In this document: positions 1 to 9,422 of the stretch, one piece after another
How positions within the stretch are numbered: position 1 is the stretch's first letter
How the letters are laid out: the number at the start of each line of letters is the position of its first letter
From: Streptomyces sp. NRRL S-455
GTDB taxonomy: Bacteria; Actinomycetota; Actinomycetes; Streptomycetales; Streptomycetaceae
Direction of reading: 5' to 3'
NCBI RefSeq assembly: GCF_000717875.1
Contig: NZ_JOCT01000001.1
Location: forward strand, 310,001 to 374,000
Length of the DNA stretch: 64,000 bases
Made by a program: the position numbers and the translations under genes
The notes under the pieces: generated by a model
Seen by the model: the letters and a program-made list of their open reading frames with translations, nothing else
The model's database searches: none
Told to the model about the DNA's origin: nothing

Positions 1-309
1 ATGTCGGCGGCGCTCCCGGCGATATTTCCCACCCATGTGCGGTACGGGTCCCTGTCGGTCGCCTACAACGTGGCCACCTCGGTGTTCGGCGGCACCACTC
101 CCCTGGTGATCACCGCTCTGATCAGCGCCTTCGACACGACGCTCATGCCCGCCTACTACGCCACGGGGGCCGCGGTCATCGGCGTCATCGCCGTCCTGTG
201 CATGCGGGAGACCGCGAACAAGCCCCTGGCCGGCTCCCCGCCCTCGGTCGAGACGGAGGCGGAGGCGGCCCAGCTCGTCGAGGCGCAGGCGCCTCGCCCC
301 AAGTTCTGA
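1..309 (+). CDS. MHS-family MFS transporter, C-terminal part
   Basis: This is the 3' end of a major facilitator superfamily gene cut by the window start. The 102 visible residues contain two hydrophobic segments, one around a Phe-Gly-Gly-Thr-Thr-Pro stretch (residues 29-34) and one in the Ala/Val/Ile-rich stretch after it. A charged cytoplasmic tail follows. This is the layout of the last two membrane helices of metabolite:H+ symporters (ProP/KgtP/shikimate type). The ATG at base 1 is probably an internal methionine, because the family is usually about 430-470 residues. The substrate cannot be told from this fragment. Confidence 0.75.
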   Translation: MSAALPAIFPTHVRYGSLSVAYNVATSVFGGTTPLVITALISAFDTTLMPAYYATGAAVIGVIAVLCMRETANKPLAGSPPSVETEAEAAQLVEAQAPRPKF

Positions 310-767
310 CCCGCCCGGACAGGGCCGAGCCGGGCCGGCCGCCGGCGTGGCGGCCACCGGCTCGCCGAACGGGCGGCGCCGGCACCGCCGTTGTCCTCGG
401 CACCCGCTGCCCGAGTCACCTCACGGGTACGGCGTCCGGAAACCCGTTGGCGCCGGGGGGGGGCTGGGACGACCGCATCAGCCGGGCGATGGCCGCGTTG
501 ATCTCAGCCGGAGACCTCCAGGGCCATCGACGCACCGTCGAGGCGCGTGTCAAGGAAGTCGAACAGGCCCGGGTTCGGCTTCTGCACGATGCCAGGGCGC
601 TCACCGAGGGATACGGGACCTGACGCTGACGTCCAGGCCCAAGCCCTCGTCACCCGGCACCGGCACCTCCCAGCCCGTCCCCCGGGTTTCCGGGTGGGCC
701 GTGTCGCGGGAGAGCCGCAAGGGGTGACCGTGGCCTCGTCGCCCGGAGGGCACTTTCGCAATACCCC
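310..767. other. 458-bp stretch without a convincing gene
   Basis: No frame here gives a recognisable protein. The plus-strand frame ending at 623 reads as a charged helical stretch over about its last 50 codons (470-623), with regular Glu/Arg/Val spacing like a coiled coil, but it has no credible start or ribosome binding site. It could be the tail of a decayed gene. The only other structure seen is a GC-rich hairpin near 337-355. Confidence 0.4.
337..355 (+). terminator. hairpin after the MFS gene
   Basis: GGCCGCC, a five-base loop and GGCGGCC form a perfect 7-bp stem 28 bases after the MFS stop codon. There is no U-run, as is common in Streptomyces. It is a plausible but weak terminator. 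Confidence 0.3.
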
Positions 768-1427
768 CTAGCCCCGGCGTACCGTCGCGGAGGCGAAGCC
801 GAGCCAGGTGTGCCGGTTGTTCCACCAGCACCAGCCGACCTTCGGGGCGTTGCGGCGCTCGCGGCCGTCGCGCCCGGTGCCGTTGCTGATCCAGATCGCC
901 GGAGTGCGGGCGTCCAGGTCGCCGTTGGCCTTGCGCAGGCGGGAGCCGATGGTCATGAAGCAGCGGTTGCGCTCCAGGACCGCCGGCTCCTGGAGTAGCC
1001 AGTGGATGCCTTCGCTGAGCAGGAGGGGGGTGTGCCTCTCCTCGGTGAGGGCGGAAAGTGCCTCTTGCGGGCTCCAGTTGGCCATGCGGTCGCCGCGGTC
1101 GAGGCCGGTGACGGTGTAGAGCGGAGCGTCGGGCAGTTCGATGCCGCAGGGGGCGAAGTCGTCGACGTCGGGCATGTCGGTGACGACGAAGCCCGGTCTG
1201 CCGTCACGGCGGAGCAGCGGTGTCAGGGCGGAGGCCGGGGCTCTGTCCGGGTGGACGGCGAGCAGGGCGCCGTCGTCGCCCGCCCGGGCTTCGGCGAACG
1301 TACGGATCTCGTCGGCGGACAGCCCGGCGGTCTCGTGCACTCCCAGCTCGATCAGCCGCTCGGCCTGTGCGCTCAGGACCGGCAGTGCGGGGAGGACGGT
1401 GGACGTGTCGGGCGTGGCGTCGGGCAC
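768..1427 (-). CDS. DUF5701 family protein
   Basis: A 219-residue cytosolic protein that I recognise as the DUF5701 family of actinomycetes. The family has no established function. The C-terminal half is rich in Trp and ends in a Trp-Cys-Trp-Trp-Asn-Asn-Arg-His-Thr-Trp cluster, with a GTG-initiated N-terminus. The start at 1427 is supported by an AGGGAGC ribosome binding site 5-6 bases upstream. It lies 31 bp behind the AraC-type regulator on the same strand, so the two are probably co-transcribed. No membrane segment or signal peptide is visible. Confidence 0.75.
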   Translation of the reverse strand: MPDATPDTSTVLPALPVLSAQAERLIELGVHETAGLSADEIRTFAEARAGDDGALLAVHPDRAPASALTPLLRRDGRPGFVVTDMPDVDDFAPCGIELPDAPLYTVTGLDRGDRMANWSPQEALSALTEERHTPLLLSEGIHWLLQEPAVLERNRCFMTIGSRLRKANGDLDARTPAIWISNGTGRDGRERRNAPKVGWCWWNNRHTWLGFASATVRRG

Positions 1428-1458
1428 GATGCTCCCTGGGTCGGTGCGGTGGGCGAAC

Positions 1459-2469
1459 TCATGTGCAACGAGCCGGTCTGCCGGGACGTTCCCGCCCCGC
1501 CGCCTCCGTCTGCCGTGCTTCGGACAGGCCGTACGTCTGCCACTCGCGCGGCGTCACGCCGTAGGCCGCGCGGAAGGCACGGCTGAAGTGGCTGGGGCTG
1601 ACGAAACCCCAGCGCCGGGCGACGGTCGCCACACCGTGCCCAAGGGCCGGGGACAGCAGCAGGTCCCGCCGGCACCGCTCCAGACGCTGCGTCCGGATCC
1701 ACTCCCCTACCGTCACTCCCTCGAGCTGGAAGAGTTTGTGCAGGTAGCGGACGGACATGAAGTGCGCGGCGGCGATCACGGGTGGTGACAGGTCCGGGTC
1801 GGAGAGATTGCGCAGGATGTGGTCCTTGACGCGCACGAGGGTGGCCGCGGCGGTTTCCGGCGCCCGGGGGGCGAAGCGACCGCGGCGTTCGTTGATCAGC
1901 AGCGCCAGCAGGTCGAGCGCGGTGGCGGCGAACTGACGGCCGACGACGGGGTCGAGCCCCGCCGCCTCGCGGGCCAGGCCCGCGAAATAGGTCGCCACCA
2001 GTGCGGCACCACCCTCCCGGCCGGAAAACGCCGTGGCGGTCATTGCCCGCAGGTCCTCGTCCCGGACGCCGAGGGCCTCGCGGGGGAAATGGAACGAGGT
2101 GAAGCAGAAGCTGCTCTGCACCTGCTTCCTGAACAGCCGGGAGGAATCGGAGAGGGAGAAGTCACCCGGCCCTATCCGGGCCTGTCTTCCGTCCTGCTCC
2201 TTGATCGCGCTGCCCCGGTGCTGAAGGGTGAGGATGACGAACTCCTTCCCGTCCCGGGTCAGCCGCCTGCTGCGCGTCACCGTCTGCGGGCCCGCCTGGA
2301 CGTGTGCCACCCGTAAGGAGCCCAGCTGGTGGCTGACGATGCTTCCGGGTGACGGATCGTCCTCGTGGAGCTGCACATCGAGCGGTATGAAGGTGCGCGA
2401 CACCGCGTGGTGCCAGCGCTCGCCCCGGTCGGCTGCCGGCAGTGACGCGGTGGAAAGGACGACGGGCAC
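1459..2469 (-). CDS. AraC-family transcriptional regulator
   Basis: A 336-residue DNA-binding regulator. Residues about 1-200 form an AraC-binding-like sensor domain of the type seen in catabolic AraC regulators. Residues about 215-320 hold the double helix-turn-helix, with the conserved second-helix signature around Val-Ser-Pro-Ser-His-Phe-Ser-Arg-Ala-Phe and the closing Gly-Val-Thr-Pro-Arg-Glu-Trp. It starts with GTG at 2469 behind a G-rich binding site (GGGGGGAA). A strong hairpin lies only 17 bp upstream, between it and the hydrolase gene 5' of it on the same strand. Likely targets are the neighbouring hydrolase and DUF5701 genes. The ligand is unknown. Confidence 0.9.
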   Translation of the reverse strand: MPVVLSTASLPAADRGERWHHAVSRTFIPLDVQLHEDDPSPGSIVSHQLGSLRVAHVQAGPQTVTRSRRLTRDGKEFVILTLQHRGSAIKEQDGRQARIGPGDFSLSDSSRLFRKQVQSSFCFTSFHFPREALGVRDEDLRAMTATAFSGREGGAALVATYFAGLAREAAGLDPVVGRQFAATALDLLALLINERRGRFAPRAPETAAATLVRVKDHILRNLSDPDLSPPVIAAAHFMSVRYLHKLFQLEGVTVGEWIRTQRLERCRRDLLLSPALGHGVATVARRWGFVSPSHFSRAFRAAYGVTPREWQTYGLSEARQTEAAGRERPGRPARCT

Positions 2470-2486
2470 CTGGTTCCCCCCTGGGC

Positions 2487-2530
2487 ATCATCGAGGCCGG
2501 CAGCGTGCTTCCGCTGCCGGCCTCGATGAT
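2487..2530 (-). terminator. perfect 18-bp stem-loop between hydrolase and araC-type gene
   Basis: The arms 2487-2504 and 2513-2530 are exact reverse complements (18 bp) with an 8-base loop. The element sits 50 bp after the hydrolase stop and 17 bp before the AraC start. It is a good terminator for the hydrolase message. Because it is so close to the next start it could also act as an attenuator, or as an operator in DNA form. Confidence 0.6.
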
Positions 2531-2580
2531 TGTCATCCCCCCGGCCCAGGCGGTCCAGGAGGTATCGGAGGAAGAGTCGA

Positions 2581-3465
<885 letters not shown>

Positions 3466-3561
3466 CTAGGGGGTCCCCGCGCGGCGAATTGCCGGGCAGC
3501 GCACCGGTACCTGACCGAGAGCGCACAGCGGCCGGCCCGGAGGGCCCGGAGATGCAAAAGC

Positions 3562-3590
3562 GGTGTCACTCCTGTGCCAGGCGTGACACC
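3562..3590. promoter_or_regulatory. inverted repeat GGTGTCAC-N13-GTGACACC
   Basis: Two perfect 8-base arms (3562-3569 and 3583-3590) lie 8 bp before the APH-type gene start and about 145 bp upstream of the divergent hydrolase. The symmetry and position suggest an operator for a dimeric repressor. A hairpin in the 5' leader is the alternative. Confidence 0.4.
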
Positions 3591-3598
3591 ATCGCGGC

Positions 3599-4549
3599 AT
3601 GCAAGGGTTCATGACGCCTGATCAGATCGACAGCCGTAAGGCCCGCGCACTCGCCGCGGCCGTCGCCGCGGGTCGGGATCTGGGGCTCACGGTGACCGAC
3701 CCGACGGTGCTGTACGACGTGTTCTCCGTCATCGTGCACCTCGCTCCGTCGCCCGTGGTGGTGCGGGTGCCCACCGTCCTTCCCGCGTACGCCGACCCCG
3801 GCTTCCAGAGTGCGCGGCAGCGCCAGGAACTCGCTGTGGTGGGGTGGCTCGCGGACCAGGGATTCCCGGTGATTCCGCCGAGTCCGCTCGTACCGAGGGA
3901 GCCCGTGCGGCGTGACGGTTTCTCGATGACGTTCTGGCAGTTCGTCGAGCTGGACAAGGGCGTCGAGCCCGATTACGCGCACAACGCCGGCCTGGTCGCC
4001 GAGCTGCATGCCACGCTGCGCGGGTACCCGGGAGAGCTTCCGTTCCTCTCGGCGGCCGAACCGCGGTTCGTCTCCGAGGGACTTGCCGCGCTCGAAGGAC
4101 GTCCCGATCTCCTCGATCCCGCCGACCTCGATCGCGCGCGGCGCGAGTGGGAGGTTCTGGAACCCGTCGTCAGTTCACGAGCCGGGTTCGAAGAGGTCTT
4201 CCCAGGAGTCGAGTTCCAGCCGATCCACGGGGACTCCCCCGCGGCCAACATCGTCTCCGCCAAGGACGGCGAGCTGTACTCCGACTTCGAGCTGACCACG
4301 CTAGGACCGGTCGAGTGGGACCTTGCGGCCCTCGGCCCGGACTGTGAGGCCGCGTACAACTCGGCCGCGGAGCGCCGGGGCCTGCGGCGGCTGGACGACG
4401 GTGTGCTGCGCGTCGTCAATGCCGTGGGGATGTCCCGGGCCGTTGCCTGCCTCGCGCTCGCGCCGCAACTGCCGATGCTCGCCGAGGCGTTGAAGCCGGC
4501 CGTGGAGCAGTGGCGGACGATGCCGTTCGCCGGTGGCCTGGAAGGCTGA
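3599..4549 (+). CDS. APH-family small-molecule phosphotransferase
   Basis: A 316-residue kinase-fold protein of the aminoglycoside phosphotransferase (APH/ChoK) superfamily. The catalytic Brenner motif reads HGDSPAAN, and the magnesium-binding motif follows about 20 residues later as Asp-Phe-Glu. The hydrophobic linker and a helical C-lobe match the family. Members phosphorylate hydroxyls of antibiotics, sugars, choline or homoserine, and the substrate cannot be assigned from motifs. A second ATG at 3611 has AAGGG only three bases upstream, so the start is uncertain by four codons. It converges with the Lrp gene. Confidence 0.85.
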   Translation: MQGFMTPDQIDSRKARALAAAVAAGRDLGLTVTDPTVLYDVFSVIVHLAPSPVVVRVPTVLPAYADPGFQSARQRQELAVVGWLADQGFPVIPPSPLVPREPVRRDGFSMTFWQFVELDKGVEPDYAHNAGLVAELHATLRGYPGELPFLSAAEPRFVSEGLAALEGRPDLLDPADLDRARREWEVLEPVVSSRAGFEEVFPGVEFQPIHGDSPAANIVSAKDGELYSDFELTTLGPVEWDLAALGPDCEAAYNSAAERRGLRRLDDGVLRVVNAVGMSRAVACLALAPQLPMLAEALKPAVEQWRTMPFAGGLEG

Positions 4550-4569
4550 GCGGAGAGCGGCGCCGCTCA
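4547..4569. terminator. convergent hairpin spanning both stop codons
   Basis: TGAGCGG (4547-4553) pairs with CCGCTCA (4563-4569). The arms contain the stop codons of the APH-type gene and of the convergent Lrp gene. A nested 14-bp palindrome (4555-4568) is also present. It could terminate transcription from both sides. Confidence 0.4.
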
Positions 4570-5019
4570 CTCGGGGAGGGGCCGGTCGTCGACGACGTGC
4601 TTCATGACGAGGGTGGAGTTCAGGCGCTGGACCCCGGGCAGTCGGGCGAGTCGCTGGTCGTAGAGCTGCTGGAAGGCGGCCAGGTCGGTGGTGGCGACGC
4701 GCAGGAGGTAGTCGGGGTCGCCGAACAGACGCTGGGCCTGGAGCACGTGCGGGACGGCTGCCACGGCCTCCTCGAACGCCGAGACCGTGTCGGCGTCCTC
4801 CCAGCGCAGGGTGACGAAGACGAGGGCTTCGAAGGTGAGCCCCACGGCGGCCGGGTCCACGACCGCCCGGTACCCGCGGATGGCACCCTCGCGTTCGAGA
4901 TCGCGCAGTCGGCGGTGGCAGGGCGAGACGCTCAGCTTCACGCGGGCGGCCAGCTCGGTGACCGTGAGACGGCCGTCCAGCTGGAGCTCGGTAAGAATTT
5001 TCCGGTCCAGGGCATCCAT
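4567..5019 (-). CDS. Lrp/AsnC-family regulator
   Basis: A 150-residue feast/famine regulator. Residues 1-60 form the winged helix-turn-helix starting MDALDRKIL, with the typical Leu-Ser-Val-Ser-Pro-Cys recognition region. Residues about 65-145 form the RAM/AsnC effector domain, which binds amino acids and drives oligomer formation. The start at 5019 gives the usual family N-terminus; an upstream in-frame ATG at 5070 would add 17 unrelated residues. It is divergent from a LysE-family exporter 111 bp away, the classic arrangement in which Lrp controls amino-acid export in response to its substrate. Confidence 0.92.
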   Translation of the reverse strand: MDALDRKILTELQLDGRLTVTELAARVKLSVSPCHRRLRDLEREGAIRGYRAVVDPAAVGLTFEALVFVTLRWEDADTVSAFEEAVAAVPHVLQAQRLFGDPDYLLRVATTDLAAFQQLYDQRLARLPGVQRLNSTLVMKHVVDDRPLPE

Positions 5020-5130
5020 GGAGAAGATTCTGCCCCAGAACCCCGGATCATGAGGGAAACAAGGGAACACCTTTGGGCTGATCCGGCCTAGCCTTCCTCT
5101 CGCAACATGGCATGTGAGAGGGAACGACCC

Positions 5131-5748
5131 ATGGACACGACGACCCTGGCCGCGTTTCTGGCGGTGGATCTGCTGCTGGTGTTCACCCCCGGCGCGGACT
5201 GGGCGTACGCCATCACGGCGGGGCTCAGGGACCGGTCGGTCGTCCCGGCGGTCGCCGGGCTGGTAGCCGGGTACGCGGGTTACACCCTGCTCGCGGTCGG
5301 GGGCCTGGTGGTGATCGTGGCGAGCTCGGCGACCCTGCTCACCGCCCTGACCGTGGCCGGGGCCGGCTACCTGGTGTGGCTCGGCTGGGGCGTACTGAGG
5401 CAGCCGGCCACCCTGACGGCGTCCGCGCGGGAGATGGGCTCCTCACGGTTGCGGGTCATGCTCAGGGGAGCCGGGACCAGCGGGCTCAACCCGAAGGCGC
5501 TGCTGCTGTACTTCTCGCTGTTCCCGCAGTTCATCGACGCCTCGGGCGACTGGCCGGTCGCCACACAGACCGGACTGCTCGGCGCACTGCACATGACCGC
5601 CTGCGCCGTGGTCTACCTCGCCATCGGCGTTCTGGCCCGCACCGTTCTGAGGACCAGGCCCGCCGCGGCCCGGGCGGTCACCCGCGCCTCCGGTGCGCTG
5701 ATGATCGGCATCGGTGCCTTTCTGCTGGTGGAACAGCTGATCGCGTGA
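5131..5748 (+). CDS. LysE/RhtB-family amino-acid exporter
   Basis: A 205-residue inner-membrane protein with about six hydrophobic helices. It has the Thr-Pro-Gly-Ala motif in the first helix and the Gly-x-x-x-Asn-Pro-Lys-Ala motif near residue 122 that mark the LysE/RhtB superfamily. The family exports amino acids such as homoserine, threonine, lysine or leucine. The ATG at 5131 follows GAGAGGGA; an ATG at 5107 is less likely. It is divergent from the Lrp gene, which probably regulates it. A TAGCCT sequence at 5089-5094 is a possible -10 element. Confidence 0.92.
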   Translation: MDTTTLAAFLAVDLLLVFTPGADWAYAITAGLRDRSVVPAVAGLVAGYAGYTLLAVGGLVVIVASSATLLTALTVAGAGYLVWLGWGVLRQPATLTASAREMGSSRLRVMLRGAGTSGLNPKALLLYFSLFPQFIDASGDWPVATQTGLLGALHMTACAVVYLAIGVLARTVLRTRPAAARAVTRASGALMIGIGAFLLVEQLIA

Positions 5749-5876
5749 GGGGAGCGTCCGCGGAAAGAGCAGCCGCCCAGGCAACCGGCGAGCCACATCG
5801 CGCCGCAGGACGAAGCCCCGCAGGTATCCGGCGCCCTTCCCTGACATGATGGCCGGGGAAGCCGTAGAGGTGCGGC

Positions 5877-8300
5877 ATGTCCGGAGGCACCGTGGAGGGA
5901 CGCGCACCGGAGGATCTGGCGGTCGTCGTCGACGCCCGTGGGGCGGTCACGGCGTGCAGCGACGGCGCTCGTCTGCTGCTCGGACACGAACCCTCCGACA
6001 TCGTGGGCCGGCGCGCCATGAGCCTGCTGGCGACCGGCCTTCCCGAGTCCACGCGACGCAATGTGGCCGGCGGGCGCCGGTGGGCCGGTGAGGTGGCGCT
6101 GCGGCACCGGGACGGCGACCGAGTCGTGGTCCGGCTGCAGGGCACGCCGCTGCTCGACGCGGACGGCGGGCGGCTCTGGCTCGTGACCGGCACGACACCG
6201 GCGCCCACGACCGGGCGGGCCGAGCACCGGGCCCTGTCCCTGTGGGACCTCACCCTGGCGCGGCTCCCCGTGCCGGTGGCGGTCTACGACCGGGAGGCCC
6301 GGCTCGTGGCCGCCAACGAGATCATGACCCAGGTGATGGGCAGGTCCGAGGAGGAGATGAAGGGCCTGACGCTGTGGGAGATCGAGCCCAGTCCGCCCTT
6401 CGACGAGTACGACCGCCTCCAGCGGGAGGTCCTGCGCACCGGTGAGATGATCTTCCACGAGGAGCACGGCAAGACCCCGGGCGTGACCCGGACGCACGCC
6501 TGGTCGATGTTCCTGTCGCCGCTGAAGGACGAGACCGGTGCGGTCCAGGGGATGTCCGCGACCGTCTTCGACACCACGGAGCAGCACTGGGCCCGCCGTC
6601 GGCTCGCGGTACTCAACGACGCCAGCCTCAGCATCGGAAGCACACTGGATGTGACCCGGACGGCCGACGAGCTGGCCGAGGTGGCCGTGAGCGGGTTCGC
6701 GGACTTCGTCACCGTGGACCTGCTGGAGTCCGTCGCCCTGGGCGACGAGCCGGAACCGCTGCCGCTGGACGCGCCGATCACCGTGCGCCGTACGGCGCAG
6801 CGGTCCGTGCTGGAGGGCTGCCCGGAGTCGGTGGTCGCCACGGGCGACACGATGCTCTACCCCGTGGACACGCTGCCGTCCCGGACGCTGGCCGCCGGCC
6901 GGGGTGCCGGGCACCGGCCGGGGGACCCGGGGCTGCGGGAGTGGATCAGGTCCTCGCCGGGGCGCGCCGAGTCCGTGGCCCGGCACAAGATCCATTCGGT
7001 GATGATGGTGCCGCTGCGCGCCCGCGGAGTGACCCTGGGCCTGGTGCACTTCCTGCGGCACCGGACGCCGGAGCCCTTCAGCGAGGACGACCTGCTGCTC
7101 GCGGAGGAGATCGTCGCCAGGGCGGCGGTGAGCGTGGACAACGCCCGCCGCTACACCCGTGAACTCCGCGCGGCGCTGGCGCTCCAGCGGAGTCTCCTTC
7201 CCGAACGGCCGCCGGACCTCGCGGCGGTGGACGTCGCCTACCGTTACCTGCCGACGGGCTCGGGAGCGGACATCGGAGGCGACTGGTTCGACGTGATCCC
7301 GCTGTCCGGCTGCCGGGTCGCGCTGGTCGTGGGCGACGTGGTGGGGCACGGCATCCACGCGACGGCCACGATGGGCCGGCTGCGGACCGCCGTACGGACG
7401 CTCGCGGATGTCGATCTCGCCCCCGACGAGCTGCTCACCCAGCTCGACGACCTCGTCATCCGGCTCGACCGGGAAGAGGGCCCGGAGGTGCGCGAGCGGG
7501 CGGCGGAGGCGTCGGGGCAGGTCGGTGCCACCTGTCTGTACGCCGTGTACGACCCGGTGTCCCGGCGCTGCAGCATGGCCCGCGCCGGACACCCGCCGCC
7601 CGCCCTGGTCACGCCCGGCGGCGACGTCCGGTTCGTGGATCTGCCGGCGGGGCCGCCGTTGGGCCTGGGCGGTCTGCCGTTCGAGGCCGCCGAGGTGGAG
7701 CTCGAGGAGAACAGCCTGCTCGCCCTCTACACCGACGGGCTGATCGAGGCCGCCGACCACGACGTCGAGGTCGGCATCGGTCTGCTGCGGCAGGCCCTGA
7801 GCAGCCCGGGCGACGCGCTGGAGGACACCTGTGACCGGGTGCTGCGAACAGTGCTGGCCGACCGCCCCGCCGACGACATCGTGCTGATGCTGGCCCGCAC
7901 CGCCGCGCTCGACGCCGGGCACGTGCGCACCTGGCAGCTGCCCCCGGATCCGGCGGCCGTGGCCGGGGCCCGCAAGATGGCGGGCGAACAACTGGCCGCC
8001 TGGGGTCTGACGGAGGCGGCGTTCACCACGGAACTCATCGTCAGCGAACTGGTCACCAACGCGCTGCGGCACGGCGGCGCCCCGATCGAGCTGCGGCTGA
8101 TCCGCGACTCGGCCCTCATCTGCGAGGTGTCCGACGGCAGCAGTACCGCACCGCACCTGCGCCGGGCCCGCGTCTTCGACGAGGGCGGACGCGGACTGCT
8201 GCTCGTCGCCCAGCTCTCGGAACGGTGGGGCAGCCGCCAGACGCCCACGGGCAAGACCATATGGGCGGAACAGCCGCTGCCCGGCGAGACGTCCGGCTGA
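5877..8300 (+). CDS. PAS-PAS-GAF-SpoIIE phosphatase with HATPase domain
   Basis: An 807-residue cytosolic signalling protein. It has two PAS-like sensor modules (about 10-110 and 120-240), a GAF domain (about 245-425), a SpoIIE-type PP2C phosphatase (about 445-670, metal motif GGDWFD near 465), and a C-terminal HATPase_c of anti-sigma-factor type (about 690-800, N-box ELIVSELVTNALRHG). Such proteins typically dephosphorylate an anti-sigma antagonist while the kinase domain binds or phosphorylates partners, in a switch controlling a stress sigma factor. The ATG at 5877 follows GAGGTGCGG. It converges with the SDR gene. It shares the SpoIIE-HATPase arrangement with the protein encoded at 27899-30805. 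Confidence 0.92.
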   Translation: MSGGTVEGRAPEDLAVVVDARGAVTACSDGARLLLGHEPSDIVGRRAMSLLATGLPESTRRNVAGGRRWAGEVALRHRDGDRVVVRLQGTPLLDADGGRLWLVTGTTPAPTTGRAEHRALSLWDLTLARLPVPVAVYDREARLVAANEIMTQVMGRSEEEMKGLTLWEIEPSPPFDEYDRLQREVLRTGEMIFHEEHGKTPGVTRTHAWSMFLSPLKDETGAVQGMSATVFDTTEQHWARRRLAVLNDASLSIGSTLDVTRTADELAEVAVSGFADFVTVDLLESVALGDEPEPLPLDAPITVRRTAQRSVLEGCPESVVATGDTMLYPVDTLPSRTLAAGRGAGHRPGDPGLREWIRSSPGRAESVARHKIHSVMMVPLRARGVTLGLVHFLRHRTPEPFSEDDLLLAEEIVARAAVSVDNARRYTRELRAALALQRSLLPERPPDLAAVDVAYRYLPTGSGADIGGDWFDVIPLSGCRVALVVGDVVGHGIHATATMGRLRTAVRTLADVDLAPDELLTQLDDLVIRLDREEGPEVRERAAEASGQVGATCLYAVYDPVSRRCSMARAGHPPPALVTPGGDVRFVDLPAGPPLGLGGLPFEAAEVELEENSLLALYTDGLIEAADHDVEVGIGLLRQALSSPGDALEDTCDRVLRTVLADRPADDIVLMLARTAALDAGHVRTWQLPPDPAAVAGARKMAGEQLAAWGLTEAAFTTELIVSELVTNALRHGGAPIELRLIRDSALICEVSDGSSTAPHLRRARVFDEGGRGLLLVAQLSERWGSRQTPTGKTIWAEQPLPGETSG

Positions 8301-8306
8301 GCCGGG

Positions 8307-9212
8307 CTACCGCGTGTCGACGATGCCGCCCGTCACGGCGATGACCTCGCCCACCGTGTAGCTGGAGTCGGCGTCGGAGGCGAGGTAGACGTAGGTCGGC
8401 GCGATCTCCTCCGGCTGGGCGGCGCGCTCCAGCGGGGCCTCGCTGCCGATCTGGGCGAGCCCGTCCGGCGGCATGTGCTGGTCCGCCTCGTTGAGGGGCG
8501 TCCAGGTCGGGCCGGGTGCGACCACGTTGGCGCGGACGCCCCGCTTGGCCAGGTGCACGGCGACCGACTTGGTCAGGGTGATCAGCGCGGCCTTGGACGC
8601 CGCGTAGTCGATCATCGTCGTGCTGCCCTTGAGGGCCTCCTCGGTCGCGGTGGCGATGACGGCGTCGCCGGGCCCCAGGTGGGGCAGAGCCGCCATGAGC
8701 AGGTGGAAGTACGCGTAGACGTTCGTCTTGAACGTGAGGTCGAAGTCCTCCGCGGTCAACTGCTCGAGTTCCAGCTTGCTGTTGAGGTACGCGGCGTTGC
8801 TCACCAGGATGTTCAGCCCGCCGAGTTCCGCCGCCGTCCGATCGACGGCCTCGCGGCAGAACGCCGGGTCGGTGAGGTCGCCGGGCAGCAGCAGGCAGCG
8901 CCGGCCCTGCTCCTCCACCTCGCCGCGCACCCGCTCGGCGTCCACCTGCTCCTCGGGCAGGTACACGATGGCGACGTCGGCGCCTTCCCGCGCGTAGAGC
9001 AGCGCCACGGCCCGTCCGATTCCGGAGTCGCCTCCGGTGATCAGCGCCGTCTTCCCCTCCAGCTTCCCGCTGGCCCGGTAGCGGCTCCCCCGGTAATGCG
9101 GCTTGGTGCGCATCTCGGCCTCGAGGCCGGGTCGCCGCTGCTTGTCCGAGTCGTAGGGCGGGTCCGGTTCGGACACGACCTGTGGTGCGGACTTTTCCTG
9201 CTCGGGCTGCAC
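8307..9212 (-). CDS. SDR oxidoreductase, general-stress type
   Basis: A 301-residue short-chain dehydrogenase of the YhdF/GSP39 group, which has an extended charged N-terminus (about 50 residues) before the Rossmann fold. The cofactor motif is TGGDSGIG. Asn-Ala-Ala follows as the NAG-like motif, and Tyr-x-x-x-Lys occurs as YAASK. The end reads VTGG, the common SDR closing motif. The GTG at 9212 is preferred because GAAGGGAAGG precedes it; a GTG at 9239 lacks a binding site. The substrate is unknown. Homologues are usually part of stress regulons. Confidence 0.88.
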   Translation of the reverse strand: MQPEQEKSAPQVVSEPDPPYDSDKQRRPGLEAEMRTKPHYRGSRYRASGKLEGKTALITGGDSGIGRAVALLYAREGADVAIVYLPEEQVDAERVRGEVEEQGRRCLLLPGDLTDPAFCREAVDRTAAELGGLNILVSNAAYLNSKLELEQLTAEDFDLTFKTNVYAYFHLLMAALPHLGPGDAVIATATEEALKGSTTMIDYAASKAALITLTKSVAVHLAKRGVRANVVAPGPTWTPLNEADQHMPPDGLAQIGSEAPLERAAQPEEIAPTYVYLASDADSSYTVGEVIAVTGGIVDTR

Positions 9213-9422
9213 AGCCTTCCCTTCGCCGGGGTCGTCCACGGCGAGGCCGCTCGCACGGACCCGCCGTTCTCACGCCGCTCCGCGTTCCCACGACAGCGGC
9301 AGGCATGTCCCTCGTCTCCCACAAGGGGCGAGGGGCCGGGCCGCGCATGCCGGCAGGCACGAGGGGTACTCAACGATCTTGCAATCCCGGCCTTCGAGCC
9401 GGCTGTAGTCGGAAGGAGAGCC

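Noticed and set aside
5613..8156. Very long open frame on the minus strand opposite the SpoIIE phosphatase gene
   Set aside because: It is the antisense shadow of a real gene with strong GC bias at third positions. It has no domain, no ribosome site, and an Arg/Gly/Pro-rich composition.
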